5,225 nt of DNA from Balneolaceae bacterium UBA7797. Lineage in GTDB: Bacteria > Bacteroidota > Rhodothermia > Balneolales > Balneolaceae. The first letter of the stretch is position 1. Every line of letters starts with the position of its first letter. The position numbers were made by a program, and so were the translations under genes. Positions 1 to 5,211 of this stretch are shown piece after piece. A model generated the notes under the pieces. It saw only the letters and a list, made by a program, of their open reading frames with translations, did not search any database and was not told the DNA's origin. Location: assembly GCA_002480645.1 (NCBI GenBank), contig DLCN01000012.1, positions 52,152 through 57,376 on the forward strand, written 5' to 3'.

Positions 1-1977
1 CAACGGCACAGCCTGACGCTGCATGTTAGATCCCATCAATGCACGGTTCGCATCATCGTGTTCGATGAACGGGATTAATGCAGCAGCTAGTGACGTGATC
101 TGGTTGGTAGCAACGTCCATATATTCGATCTCATCCTTACGTGCCTGCGAGTAATTACCCTCACGCATACGAGAGAAGACCGTCTCATTTTTGAACATTC
201 CTTTCTCATCCAATTCCGCATTTGCCTGAGCAATTACGGTCTCATCTTCCTGCTCTGCAGCCAGATATTCTACGTCTTTAGAAACCACTCCATCTACCAC
301 TTTTCGGTATGGAGTCTCAATAAATCCAAAGTCATTTACCTTTGCATGAACACATAAAGAAGAGATCAAACCAATGTTCGGACCTTCAGGAGTTTCAATC
401 GGGCAAAGGCGTCCATAGTGAGTGTAATGAACATCACGAACCTCAAAACCGGCTCGTTCACGGGTCAAACCACCAGGACCAAGTGCCGACATACGGCGTT
501 TGTGAGTCAATTCAGCTAATGGATTCGTCTGATCCATAAACTGAGACAGCTGGTTGGTACCAAAGAACGTGTTAATTACACTGGATATGGTTCTTGCGTT
601 AACCAGATCCTGCGGTGTTAACTGCTCAGCATCCCGTGAATTCATTCTTTCTTTGATGGTTCTGGCCATACGAGCCAGACCAATAGCGAATTGCTGTCCG
701 AGTTGCTCACCAACGGTACGGATACGTCGGTTACTCAGGTGATCAATATCATCAACCTGAGATTTCATATTCTTAAGGCGAATCACCTCTTTAATAATGG
801 CCACAATATCTTCTTTCGTCAGATACTGTACATCAGTGTTATCCAGGTGTAGTCGCTTGTTCAATCGGTAACGACCAACTTCTCCAAGATCATATTTCTT
901 GTCGCTGAAGAATAATCGTTCCAGAATTGCTCGTGAAGTTTCTGGATCAGGCATATCGCCGGAACGAATCTGCTGGTACACTTCTGCAAGAGCAGAATGT
1001 TCATCCCAAGTCGGATCTTTTCGTAAGGTATTCATGATCACAGATCGCTCAGACTCTTCGGCAGTGATCTTTTGTACCAATACAGTTTTCACTTCGGCGT
1101 CTTTCAGCATACCAAAATCATCTTCGGTAAGCTCATGATCACGTTCAAAAATGATCTTTCGGTTCAGTGCTTCAGAAACTTCACCTGTTTCTTCATCAAC
1201 TACTTCTTCCATTTCTTCCACTACAATATTCTCTGCAAGGCGCTTGCCTACCAGTTTTTTATTGTAGTCTGCTTTACTGCCAAACTTGAATTCTTCTGAC
1301 AGTTCGAATAAGCCAAGCAATTCAAGATCGTGAGAATAACCAAGCGCTCTCAATAGAGTAGTAGCCGGGATCTTTTTCTTACGATCGATATATGCCCAAA
1401 GCACATCACGGATGTCGGTAGTAAATTCTATCCACGAGCCCTTAAAAGGAATTACCCGTGCAGAATAAAGTTGGGTTCCATTCGGATGTAAAGACTGACC
1501 GAAGAATACACCAGGTGATCGGTGAAGCTGGCTTACGATCACTCGTTCAGCTCCATTGATGATAAATGTACCTCGGTTGGTCATCCAAGGCAGGTCGCCT
1601 AAAAACACTTCCTGCTCAATGGTTTCGCTAGCTTCGTCAGAATCATCCACAGATGATAAACGAAGTTTAGCTTTTAAAGGAACAGAGTACGTTAAGCCAC
1701 GATCCTGACATTCTTTTAACGTATACCGTGGTACATCCACGTTATAATAAAGAAATTCAAGGATGTGAGTCTCTCTGGTATCCTGAATGGGAAAATTTTC
1801 ATTAAATATGCGTTGTAAGCCTTGATTCTCTCGCTCATTAGGAGCAATATCTAGCTGTACAAATTTCTCGAATGACTCTAACTGAATATCCAGAAAATCC
1901 GGATAATCTAATACATGTTGAGTACGCCCGAACGATTGACGTGATGTATTGGGTATAGTTTGCATCTTCTTGCTCAA
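1..1977 (-). CDS. rpoB: DNA-directed RNA polymerase subunit beta, N-terminal half (partial at window edge)
   Basis: This is the beta subunit of RNA polymerase, which with beta' forms the catalytic core and DNA/RNA channel. About 659 codons are present; the C-terminal half lies beyond base 1, and the frame is open throughout. Visible in order: the N-terminal protrusion/lobe region with GERVIVSQLHRSPGVFF-like sequence (here INGAERVIVSQLHRSPGVFF), an acidic lobe stretch (about residues 254-269), VDDIDHLSNRRIRTVGE, the rifampicin region (residues 473-499), ETPEGPNIGLI (about 529-538) and HDDANRALMGSNMQRQAVP at the edge. These blocks match E. coli RpoB closely, with a numbering offset of 34 around the rifampicin site. 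I chose the TTG start at 1977 (protein SKKMQTIP...) over the in-frame ATG at 1965 because a strong AAGGAG lies 9 nt before TTG but 21 nt before ATG. It is the last visible gene of the cluster, 135 nt after rplL; rpoC probably follows outside. Identity is certain; only the start is open. Confidence 0.98.
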   Translation of the reverse strand, partial: MSKKMQTIPNTSRQSFGRTQHVLDYPDFLDIQLESFEKFVQLDIAPNERENQGLQRIFNENFPIQDTRETHILEFLYYNVDVPRYTLKECQDRGLTYSVPLKAKLRLSSVDDSDEASETIEQEVFLGDLPWMTNRGTFIINGAERVIVSQLHRSPGVFFGQSLHPNGTQLYSARVIPFKGSWIEFTTDIRDVLWAYIDRKKKIPATTLLRALGYSHDLELLGLFELSEEFKFGSKADYNKKLVGKRLAENIVVEEMEEVVDEETGEVSEALNRKIIFERDHELTEDDFGMLKDAEVKTVLVQKITAEESERSVIMNTLRKDPTWDEHSALAEVYQQIRSGDMPDPETSRAILERLFFSDKKYDLGEVGRYRLNKRLHLDNTDVQYLTKEDIVAIIKEVIRLKNMKSQVDDIDHLSNRRIRTVGEQLGQQFAIGLARMARTIKERMNSRDAEQLTPQDLVNARTISSVINTFFGTNQLSQFMDQTNPLAELTHKRRMSALGPGGLTRERAGFEVRDVHYTHYGRLCPIETPEGPNIGLISSLCVHAKVNDFGFIETPYRKVVDGVVSKDVEYLAAEQEDETVIAQANAELDEKGMFKNETVFSRMREGNYSQARKDEIEYMDVATNQITSLAAALIPFIEHDDANRALMGSNMQRQAVPL
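481..561 (-). other. rpoB: Rifampicin resistance-determining region of rpoB (cluster I)
   Basis: Residues 473-499 of this protein (TTG start numbering) align with E. coli beta 507-533. The positions most often mutated in resistant strains carry the sensitive-type residues: Asp482 (E. coli 516), His492 (526) and Ser497 (531). Differences from E. coli are conservative: S508T, S509N, N518T, S522A, I524L and I530M. Sensitivity to rifampicin at the target level is therefore expected. This is inference from alignment by eye, and clusters beyond the window edge are not seen. Confidence 0.85.
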
Positions 1978-1986
1978 AAGGAACCT

Positions 1987-1992
1987 CTCCTT
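1987..1992 (-). promoter_or_regulatory. Ribosome binding site that decides the rpoB start
   Basis: On the minus strand the sequence AAGGAG (within AAAAGGAGAGG) lies 9 nt before a TTG codon at 1977-1975 and 21 nt before the in-frame ATG at 1965-1963. Nine nt is a normal Shine-Dalgarno spacing and 21 nt is too long, so the site favours the TTG start. It is the strongest such match in the spacer. Confidence 0.75.
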
Positions 1993-2023
1993 TTAGATTG
2001 AAGGGTAATGGTACGATTCAACT

Positions 2024-2037
2024 CCGCTGTATAGCGG
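2024..2037 (-). repeat. Small hairpin in the rplL-rpoB spacer
   Basis: This is a perfect 5-bp inverted repeat (CCGCT / AGCGG) around a 4-nt loop, about 32 nt upstream of the rpoB ribosome binding site. It could form a small stem in the mRNA leader of rpoB. No U-run follows it, so it is not a canonical intrinsic terminator. The role is unknown, and a repeat of this size can occur by chance. Confidence 0.4.
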
Positions 2038-2059
2038 CTGTGATTAATATAGACGCCAA

Positions 2060-2089
2060 TAGCCAATGCCGTTTTCACGACATTGGCTA
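2060..2089 (-). repeat. Inverted repeat (stem-loop) shortly after rplL
   Basis: TAGCCAATG (2060-2068) and CATTGGCTA (2081-2089) are a perfect 9-bp inverted repeat. Inside, after one mismatch, two further C-G pairs can form around a TTTTCA loop. It begins about 23 nt downstream of the rplL stop. No T-run follows on the transcribed side, so a standard Rho-independent terminator is unlikely. In E. coli the rplL-rpoB spacer carries a partial terminator and an RNase III processing site that lower rpoB expression relative to the ribosomal proteins. An equivalent attenuation or processing role here is inference from position and structure. Confidence 0.6.
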
Positions 2090-2112
2090 CCAACGAAATT
2101 TAGACAAAGTGC

Positions 2113-2490
2113 TTATTTGAGCTCTACAGTAGCTCCGGCCTCTTCAAGCTTATTCTTGATCTCTTCAGCTTCTTCTTTAGAAGCAGCTTCCTTAACAGTG
2201 TTAGGAGCGCCGTCTACTAATTCTTTAGCTTCTTTAAGACCAAGGCCGGTAATTCCACGTACCTCTTTAATTACTGCAATTTTCTTTGCACCAGCACTAG
2301 TAAGAACTACGTCAAACTCAGTTTGCTCTTCAGCAGCAGCACCATCGCCACCACCAGCAGGGCCTGCAACTGCAACAGCAGCAGCAGCTGGTTTGATATC
2401 GTATTCTTCTTCTAGAACTTTTGCAAGCTCGTTAGCTTCTTTGATAGTTAGGTTGACAAGCTGTTCAGCTAGTTCTTTAACGTCAGCCAT
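2113..2490 (-). CDS. rplL: 50S ribosomal protein L7/L12 (bL12)
   Basis: This is the flexible stalk protein of the large subunit, present as several dimers on L10, which recruits and activates the translational GTPases (IF2, EF-Tu, EF-G, RF3). The 125-residue length is standard. An N-terminal dimerisation helix pair (about 1-32, MADVKELAEQLVNLTIKEA...) is followed by an Ala/Gly-rich hinge (about 33-56, PAAAAVAVAGPAGGG). The C-terminal factor-binding domain (about 57-125) carries TEFDVVLTSAGAKKIAVIK, VRGITGLGLKEAKELVD and the final EAGATVELK. The hinge is Ala/Gly/Pro-rich, as is typical. The ATG start is preceded by TGGAG with about 6 nt spacing. It follows rplJ by 50 nt, giving the usual L10-L7/L12 pair. 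The spacer after the gene carries hairpins that may separate its expression from rpoB. Confidence 0.98.
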   Translation of the reverse strand: MADVKELAEQLVNLTIKEANELAKVLEEEYDIKPAAAAVAVAGPAGGGDGAAAEEQTEFDVVLTSAGAKKIAVIKEVRGITGLGLKEAKELVDGAPNTVKEAASKEEAEEIKNKLEEAGATVELK

Positions 2491-2540
2491 TTTTATCTCC
2501 AGTTGTTTTTGTAAGTAAATTCTTAGTTGATATATAAGGG

Positions 2541-3065
2541 TTAATTTTCGCCTTTTTCAGCGATGGTTTTCACAGCACCAACAAGGTTCGATCCCTGCGC
2601 GTTAATAGCACCAACAACGTTAGTAACAGGTGCCATAAGCAGGCCAAGGATATCGCCAATGATCTCATTTTTAGATTTCATTGCAGCAAGCGCATCCAGT
2701 TTGTCCTGGTCATAAAACTCTCCATCTACGATGGCAGCTTTAAATGCTGGCTTGTTGTTGTTTTCCTTGATAAAATCTTTTAAAACCTTTGCAGGTGCAG
2801 ATAACTCTTCTTCGACAAATGCAAAGCCGTTTTGTTCGGTTAACGAATCTAAAATAGCGTCGTAACCTCCAACTTCTTGCATAGCAAGCTTCATCAGCTT
2901 GTTCTTATAAACTTTGTAGAAGACATTTCCCTTACGAAATGCACCACGCAGTTTATTAGCCTGAGCAACAGACATACCTGAATAGTTAGCGATATAAATC
3001 GCATTAGATTCTTTCAGTCTATCTGATATCTCATCTAAAACTGCACGCTTTTCTGCGGTAGGCAT
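2541..3065 (-). CDS. rplJ: 50S ribosomal protein L10 (uL10)
   Basis: L10 forms the base of the L7/L12 stalk: its N-terminal domain binds 23S rRNA beside L11 and its C-terminal helix holds L7/L12 dimers. The 174 residues are a normal length. The N-terminal domain begins MPTAEKRAVLDEISDRLKES, followed by IANYSGMSVAQANKLRGAFR and KVYKNKLMKLAM, all characteristic of the family. Residues from about 135 to 172 (IIGDILGLLMAPVTNVVGAI...) are the hydrophobic helical tail expected to bind L7/L12. The ATG start has a perfect AGGAGG (3081-3076) 10 nt upstream. The stop of rplA lies inside that site, so the two genes are probably translationally coupled. In E. coli, L10 represses its own mRNA through a leader; with a gap of only 14 nt there is no room for one here outside the rplA coding sequence. 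Confidence 0.98.
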   Translation of the reverse strand: MPTAEKRAVLDEISDRLKESNAIYIANYSGMSVAQANKLRGAFRKGNVFYKVYKNKLMKLAMQEVGGYDAILDSLTEQNGFAFVEEELSAPAKVLKDFIKENNNKPAFKAAIVDGEFYDQDKLDALAAMKSKNEIIGDILGLLMAPVTNVVGAINAQGSNLVGAVKTIAEKGEN

Positions 3066-3075
3066 AGTTTTAATT

Positions 3076-3081
3076 CCTCCT
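3076..3081 (-). promoter_or_regulatory. Ribosome binding site of rplJ overlapping the rplA stop
   Basis: A perfect AGGAGG lies 10 nt before the rplJ ATG, and the last bases of the rplA stop codon TAG (3082-3080) form its start. A ribosome terminating on rplA would sit directly on the site, which suggests reinitiation or coupling between L1 and L10 synthesis. Confidence 0.8.
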
Positions 3082-3781
3082 AATTAAGGGATGTAACTGC
3101 GGTTCTGCTTAGTGGAATACTTGGTCCCATAGTACTGCTCATGTATACGCTTTTCACGTAAATACCTTTTGCAGAGGCCGGCTTTAAGCGCATTACAGTT
3201 TGAAAGAATGCTTCCGCGTTTTCTTTCAGATCGCTAGCGTTAAAACTTACCTTACCTACCGATGTATGCAGAATACCGGCCTTATCAACTCTGAAGTCGA
3301 TCTGACCTGCTTTTACCTGCTTAACCGCAGCCGCAACATCCATAGTTACTGTTCCACTTTTCGGGTTTGGCATTAAGCCTCTTGGACCAAGAAATCGTCC
3401 CAGTCTACCGAGTTTGCCCATTACATCCGGCGTAGCGATAATCACGTCGATTTCCGCCCAGCCTTCTTGAATTTTTTCGATGTAATCATCCAGACCAACA
3501 TGGTCAGCACCTGCTTCTCGTGCTTCGTCTTGTTTTGCCTCGTTAACGAGAGCTAACACCCTTACTTCTTTCCCGGTACCGTGAGGTAAACTCACTGTTC
3601 CGCGAACCATTTGATCTGCATGCCGTGGATCAACACCCAAACGGATATCGATATCTACGGATTCATCAAAATTGGCAGTAGATGTTTTTTTAACAAGATC
3701 GCAAGCCTCTTCCAGAGTGTATTCCAACTCAGGATTAACAAGTGCCACGGCCTGTTGATATTTTTTTCCTTTCTTTGCCAT
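3080..3781 (-). CDS. rplA: 50S ribosomal protein L1 (uL1)
   Basis: L1 forms the mobile stalk next to the E site of the large subunit, helps release deacylated tRNA, and in many bacteria represses its own operon by binding mRNA. The protein from the ATG at 3781 has 233 residues, against 234 in E. coli. Seen: N-terminal MAKKGKKYQQ, domain I sequence FDESVDIDIRLGVDPRHADQ (about 38-57), the family signature GPRGLMPNPKSGTV (132-145) following GKLGRLGRFL, then AGQIDFRVDKAGILHTSVGK and the C-terminal KGIYVKSVYMSSTMGPSIPL. The reading frame is open for 21 more codons upstream, but those lie inside rplK and do not resemble L1. The chosen ATG has AAAGGA 9 nt before it and gives the canonical MAKK start. 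It lies 13 nt after rplK and 14 nt before rplJ. The ribosome binding site overlaps the rplK stop, indicating coupling. Confidence 0.98.
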   Translation of the reverse strand: MAKKGKKYQQAVALVNPELEYTLEEACDLVKKTSTANFDESVDIDIRLGVDPRHADQMVRGTVSLPHGTGKEVRVLALVNEAKQDEAREAGADHVGLDDYIEKIQEGWAEIDVIIATPDVMGKLGRLGRFLGPRGLMPNPKSGTVTMDVAAAVKQVKAGQIDFRVDKAGILHTSVGKVSFNASDLKENAEAFFQTVMRLKPASAKGIYVKSVYMSSTMGPSIPLSRTAVTSLN

Positions 3782-3794
3782 GATTACAATTCCT

Positions 3795-4226
3795 TTACTT
3801 GTCGCGATTAACTCTAAGACCCATACTACGAGCCGTACCTGCAATCATTTCAGCAGCAGCTTCGACGTCAAACGCATTCAGGTCTTCCATCTTTTCTTCT
3901 GCAATTTGCTTGCATTGGCTCCAGGTAACCGTCCCCACTTTAGCGCGGTTTGGCTCACCCGAGCCGGATTTTATCTTCGCTGCTTGTTTGAGAAGTACAG
4001 GTGCAGGCGGAGTTTTTGTCTTAAATGTAAAAGACTTATCCGCGAACACTGTGATCTCTACAGGAATTACAGTTCCGGCTTTTTCCTGAGTCTTAGCATT
4101 AAAGGCTTTACAAAACTCCATAATGTTGATACCCGCCTGACCGAGAGCCGGTCCAACAGGGGGCGCAGGATTAGCCTGCCCGCCAACAATCTGGAGCTTC
4201 AGGATTCTTTCAACTTTTTTAGCCAT
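3795..4226 (-). CDS. rplK: 50S ribosomal protein L11 (uL11)
   Basis: L11 binds the GTPase-associated region of 23S rRNA at the stalk base, takes part in factor-dependent GTP hydrolysis and stringent-response sensing, and forms part of the thiostrepton site. It has 143 residues (142 in E. coli). The N-terminal domain includes QIVGGQANPAPPVGPALGQ, whose prolines (P20, P22, P23, P26) line the thiostrepton/GTPase-centre face, followed by GINIMEFCKAFNAKT. The C-terminal rRNA-binding domain runs from about residue 73 (PPAPVLLKQAAK) to the end and includes GTARSMGLRV. The wild-type proline region suggests no L11-based thiostrepton resistance. The ribosome binding site is weak (an AGGA about 12 nt before the ATG). 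The gene follows nusG after 76 nt, the longest gap between ribosomal or nus genes before rplL, and rplA starts 13 nt after its stop. Confidence 0.98.
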   Translation of the reverse strand: MAKKVERILKLQIVGGQANPAPPVGPALGQAGINIMEFCKAFNAKTQEKAGTVIPVEITVFADKSFTFKTKTPPAPVLLKQAAKIKSGSGEPNRAKVGTVTWSQCKQIAEEKMEDLNAFDVEAAAEMIAGTARSMGLRVNRDK

Positions 4227-4278
4227 GGATTCTCAGGATCCTATTCTAATTTTATAACTTCAATTTATCGCGTAATAG

Positions 4279-4296
4279 CTAGTGTGCATCAACTAG
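4279..4296 (-). promoter_or_regulatory. Small hairpin in the nusG-rplK leader; candidate L1 autoregulatory or promoter region
   Basis: On the minus strand CTAGT and ACTAG form a perfect 5-bp stem around an 8-nt loop TGATGCAC, just after the nusG stop and about 50 nt before rplK. In E. coli, L1 represses the L11-L1 genes by binding a structure mimicking its rRNA site at this same location. I cannot show that this hairpin matches the L1 site, so that role is positional inference. The same stretch contains a weak sigma70-like pair, TTGATG, 17 nt, GATAAA (four of six matches each), which could be a promoter for rplK. Both readings are tentative. Confidence 0.3.
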
Positions 4297-4302
4297 GTTC
4301 TT

Positions 4303-4860
4303 TTAAGTAGCGGACTCCACTTGGTTCACATCTACCTCAACAGGAGTACGACGCCCGAAGATGCTCACCAATACCCGGAGCTTCAGTTTTTCGGGGTTAA
4401 CTTCCTGCACAGTGCCATCAAAATCTTTAAATGGCCCTGAAATTACTTTTACTAAATCACCTTCGTTGTACGGGATCTCAACATTCCGCACTTCATCTCC
4501 CGCTTCCTGCACGCGACCAATGATGCGTTTAACCTCGTGCTTTTTTAGGGGAGTTGGCACCAACTGATCTTTCCCAACCTTGAGAAATCCTAAACATGAA
4601 GGTGCGCTTTGAATTAAATTATTAACCTCTTCATCGTAATGAGTATTTACCAGGATATAGCCTGGAAAAAAGTTTTTCTCACGTGTACGCTTCTTACCCC
4701 CACGTATTTCTACGATAGTTTCGGTAGGCACAAGAACTTCTTTCACCTTATCATCAAGGCCTTGTTCTTCTATCTCGCGATCTAAAAACTCTTTTACTTT
4801 TTTTTCATGGCTAGAGAAGCATCTAACTACATACCAGCCATGTTCTAATTCTTTACTCAT
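4303..4860 (-). CDS. nusG: Transcription termination/antitermination factor NusG
   Basis: NusG binds the clamp of RNA polymerase, promotes processive elongation, links to Rho, and joins polymerase to the leading ribosome through S10. The 185 residues fit the simple two-domain form (E. coli 181). The N-terminal NGN domain (about 1-115) has GWYVVRCFSSHEKKVKEFL, VLVPTETIVEIRGGKKRT and the hallmark NFFPGYILV (63-71). A linker (about 115-130) leads to the KOW domain, with EGDLVKVISGPFKDFDGTVQ (133-152) and FGRRTPVEVDVNQVE near the C terminus. No extra insertion domain is present. The ATG shares its first base with the last base of the secE TAA stop (TAATG), and no Shine-Dalgarno is visible, so translation is probably coupled to secE. 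It lies immediately before the rplK leader. Confidence 0.98.
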   Translation of the reverse strand: MSKELEHGWYVVRCFSSHEKKVKEFLDREIEEQGLDDKVKEVLVPTETIVEIRGGKKRTREKNFFPGYILVNTHYDEEVNNLIQSAPSCLGFLKVGKDQLVPTPLKKHEVKRIIGRVQEAGDEVRNVEIPYNEGDLVKVISGPFKDFDGTVQEVNPEKLKLRVLVSIFGRRTPVEVDVNQVESAT

Positions 4861-5042
4861 TATTTATAAATAGCTTCGAGAACAGTACTGTATACCTGAT
4901 CAATTCCAAAAATGAATACAGACAAAATAATTGAGAATACAACTACAATGATTGTATTATCGATTAATTCCTTCTGAGTAGGCCAGGAGACTTTCTTGAA
5001 CTCCTTAACAACACTGTCAAAAAAATTTGTAAGCTTTTCCAT
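4860..5042 (-). CDS. secE: Preprotein translocase subunit SecE
   Basis: SecE is the essential membrane subunit that clamps SecY in the SecYEG export channel. At 60 residues it is the minimal single-span form, as in most bacteria outside the gamma-proteobacteria (E. coli SecE is about 127 residues with three spans). An amphipathic cytoplasmic helix carries the conserved KEFKKVSWPTQKE motif (13-25), followed by one hydrophobic segment (about 30-50, NTIIVVVFSIILSVFIFGID) and a short tail. The ATG at 5042 is the only sensible start because tRNA-Trp ends 18 bases upstream. No Shine-Dalgarno is visible in the 17-nt gap. The stop overlaps the nusG start by one base, the classic secE-nusG pair. Confidence 0.97.
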   Translation of the reverse strand: MEKLTNFFDSVVKEFKKVSWPTQKELIDNTIIVVVFSIILSVFIFGIDQVYSTVLEAIYK

Positions 5043-5059
5043 GATATTAGATTATTGTG

Positions 5060-5132
5060 CACGGGCGGAGAGACTCGAACTCCCGACACCTGGTTTTGGA
5101 GACCAGTGCTCTACCAACTGAGCTACGCCCGT
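5060..5132 (-). tRNA. tRNA-Trp (anticodon CCA)
   Basis: A complete cloverleaf of 73 nt folds by eye. The acceptor stem ACGGGCG/CGCCCGT has seven Watson-Crick pairs. The D arm contains GTAGCTCAGTTGGTAGAGC. The anticodon stem CTGGT/ACCAG encloses the loop CTCCAAA with anticodon CCA at 5099-5097. The variable loop is GTGTC, and the T arm is GGGAG/CTCTC (one G-U) around TTCGAGT. The discriminator base is G, as expected for bacterial Trp tRNA. The 3' CCA is not encoded (CAC follows the G), so it must be added by the nucleotidyltransferase. The gene lies between tuf and secE and is likely cut out of the shared transcript by RNase P and 3' end nucleases. Confidence 0.98.
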
Positions 5133-5138
5133 AAATAC

Positions 5139-5178
5139 ACACAAGAGTAGGCAGCGAAGCTACCTACTCTGAATGTGT
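5139..5178 (-). terminator. Long hairpin between tuf and tRNA-Trp (attenuator or processing signal)
   Basis: The core 5144-5170 is an 11-bp stem (AGAGTAGGTAG / CTGCCTACTCT, with one G-U pair) around the 5-nt loop CTTCG. Its C and G can pair to extend the stem further. Outside it, ACACA/TGTGT adds five pairs across a TTC bulge on one side. The structure stands about 23 nt after the tuf stop and ends 7 bases before the tRNA. Its stability suggests a tuf 3' end signal or processing site. The bases after it (TGTGTGTATTT) are only weakly T-rich, so it may terminate only part of the transcripts, or none. Confidence 0.55.
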
Positions 5179-5195
5179 AAACAATATGTTTGATA

Positions 5196-5211
5196 CTTAG
5201 ATTAATCTAAG
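5196..5211. repeat. 16-bp perfect palindrome spanning the tuf stop codon
   Basis: CTTAGATTAATCTAAG reads the same on both strands and covers the last two codons and the stop of tuf. As RNA it could form a 6-bp stem with a UUAA loop. It may add to 3' end structure together with the hairpin downstream, or it may be a chance result of coding for ILD-stop in AT-rich sequence. Confidence 0.5.

Noticed and set aside
342..1299. Short plus-strand open frames (342-539, 554-742, 899-1138, 1072-1299)
   Set aside because: All lie opposite rpoB, whose frame is unbroken and strongly conserved; none has a recognisable product or ribosome binding site.
2066..2518. Long plus-strand open frame of 150 codons opposite rplL
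   Set aside because: It is the antisense of rplL; its Ser/Ala/Leu-rich make-up mirrors L7/L12 codons, and it matches no family I recognise.
3782..3844. Longer rplA with 21 extra N-terminal residues
   Set aside because: The extension overlaps rplK, has no L1 similarity, and the internal ATG has a good ribosome binding site and the canonical MAKK start.
3780..4310. Plus-strand open frame of 176 codons opposite rplK
   Set aside because: It is fully antisense to rplK and its leader, has low-information composition and no domain I can recognise. L11 on the other strand is certain.
4361..4567. Plus-strand open frame of 68 codons
   Set aside because: It is a shadow of nusG in the opposite strand.
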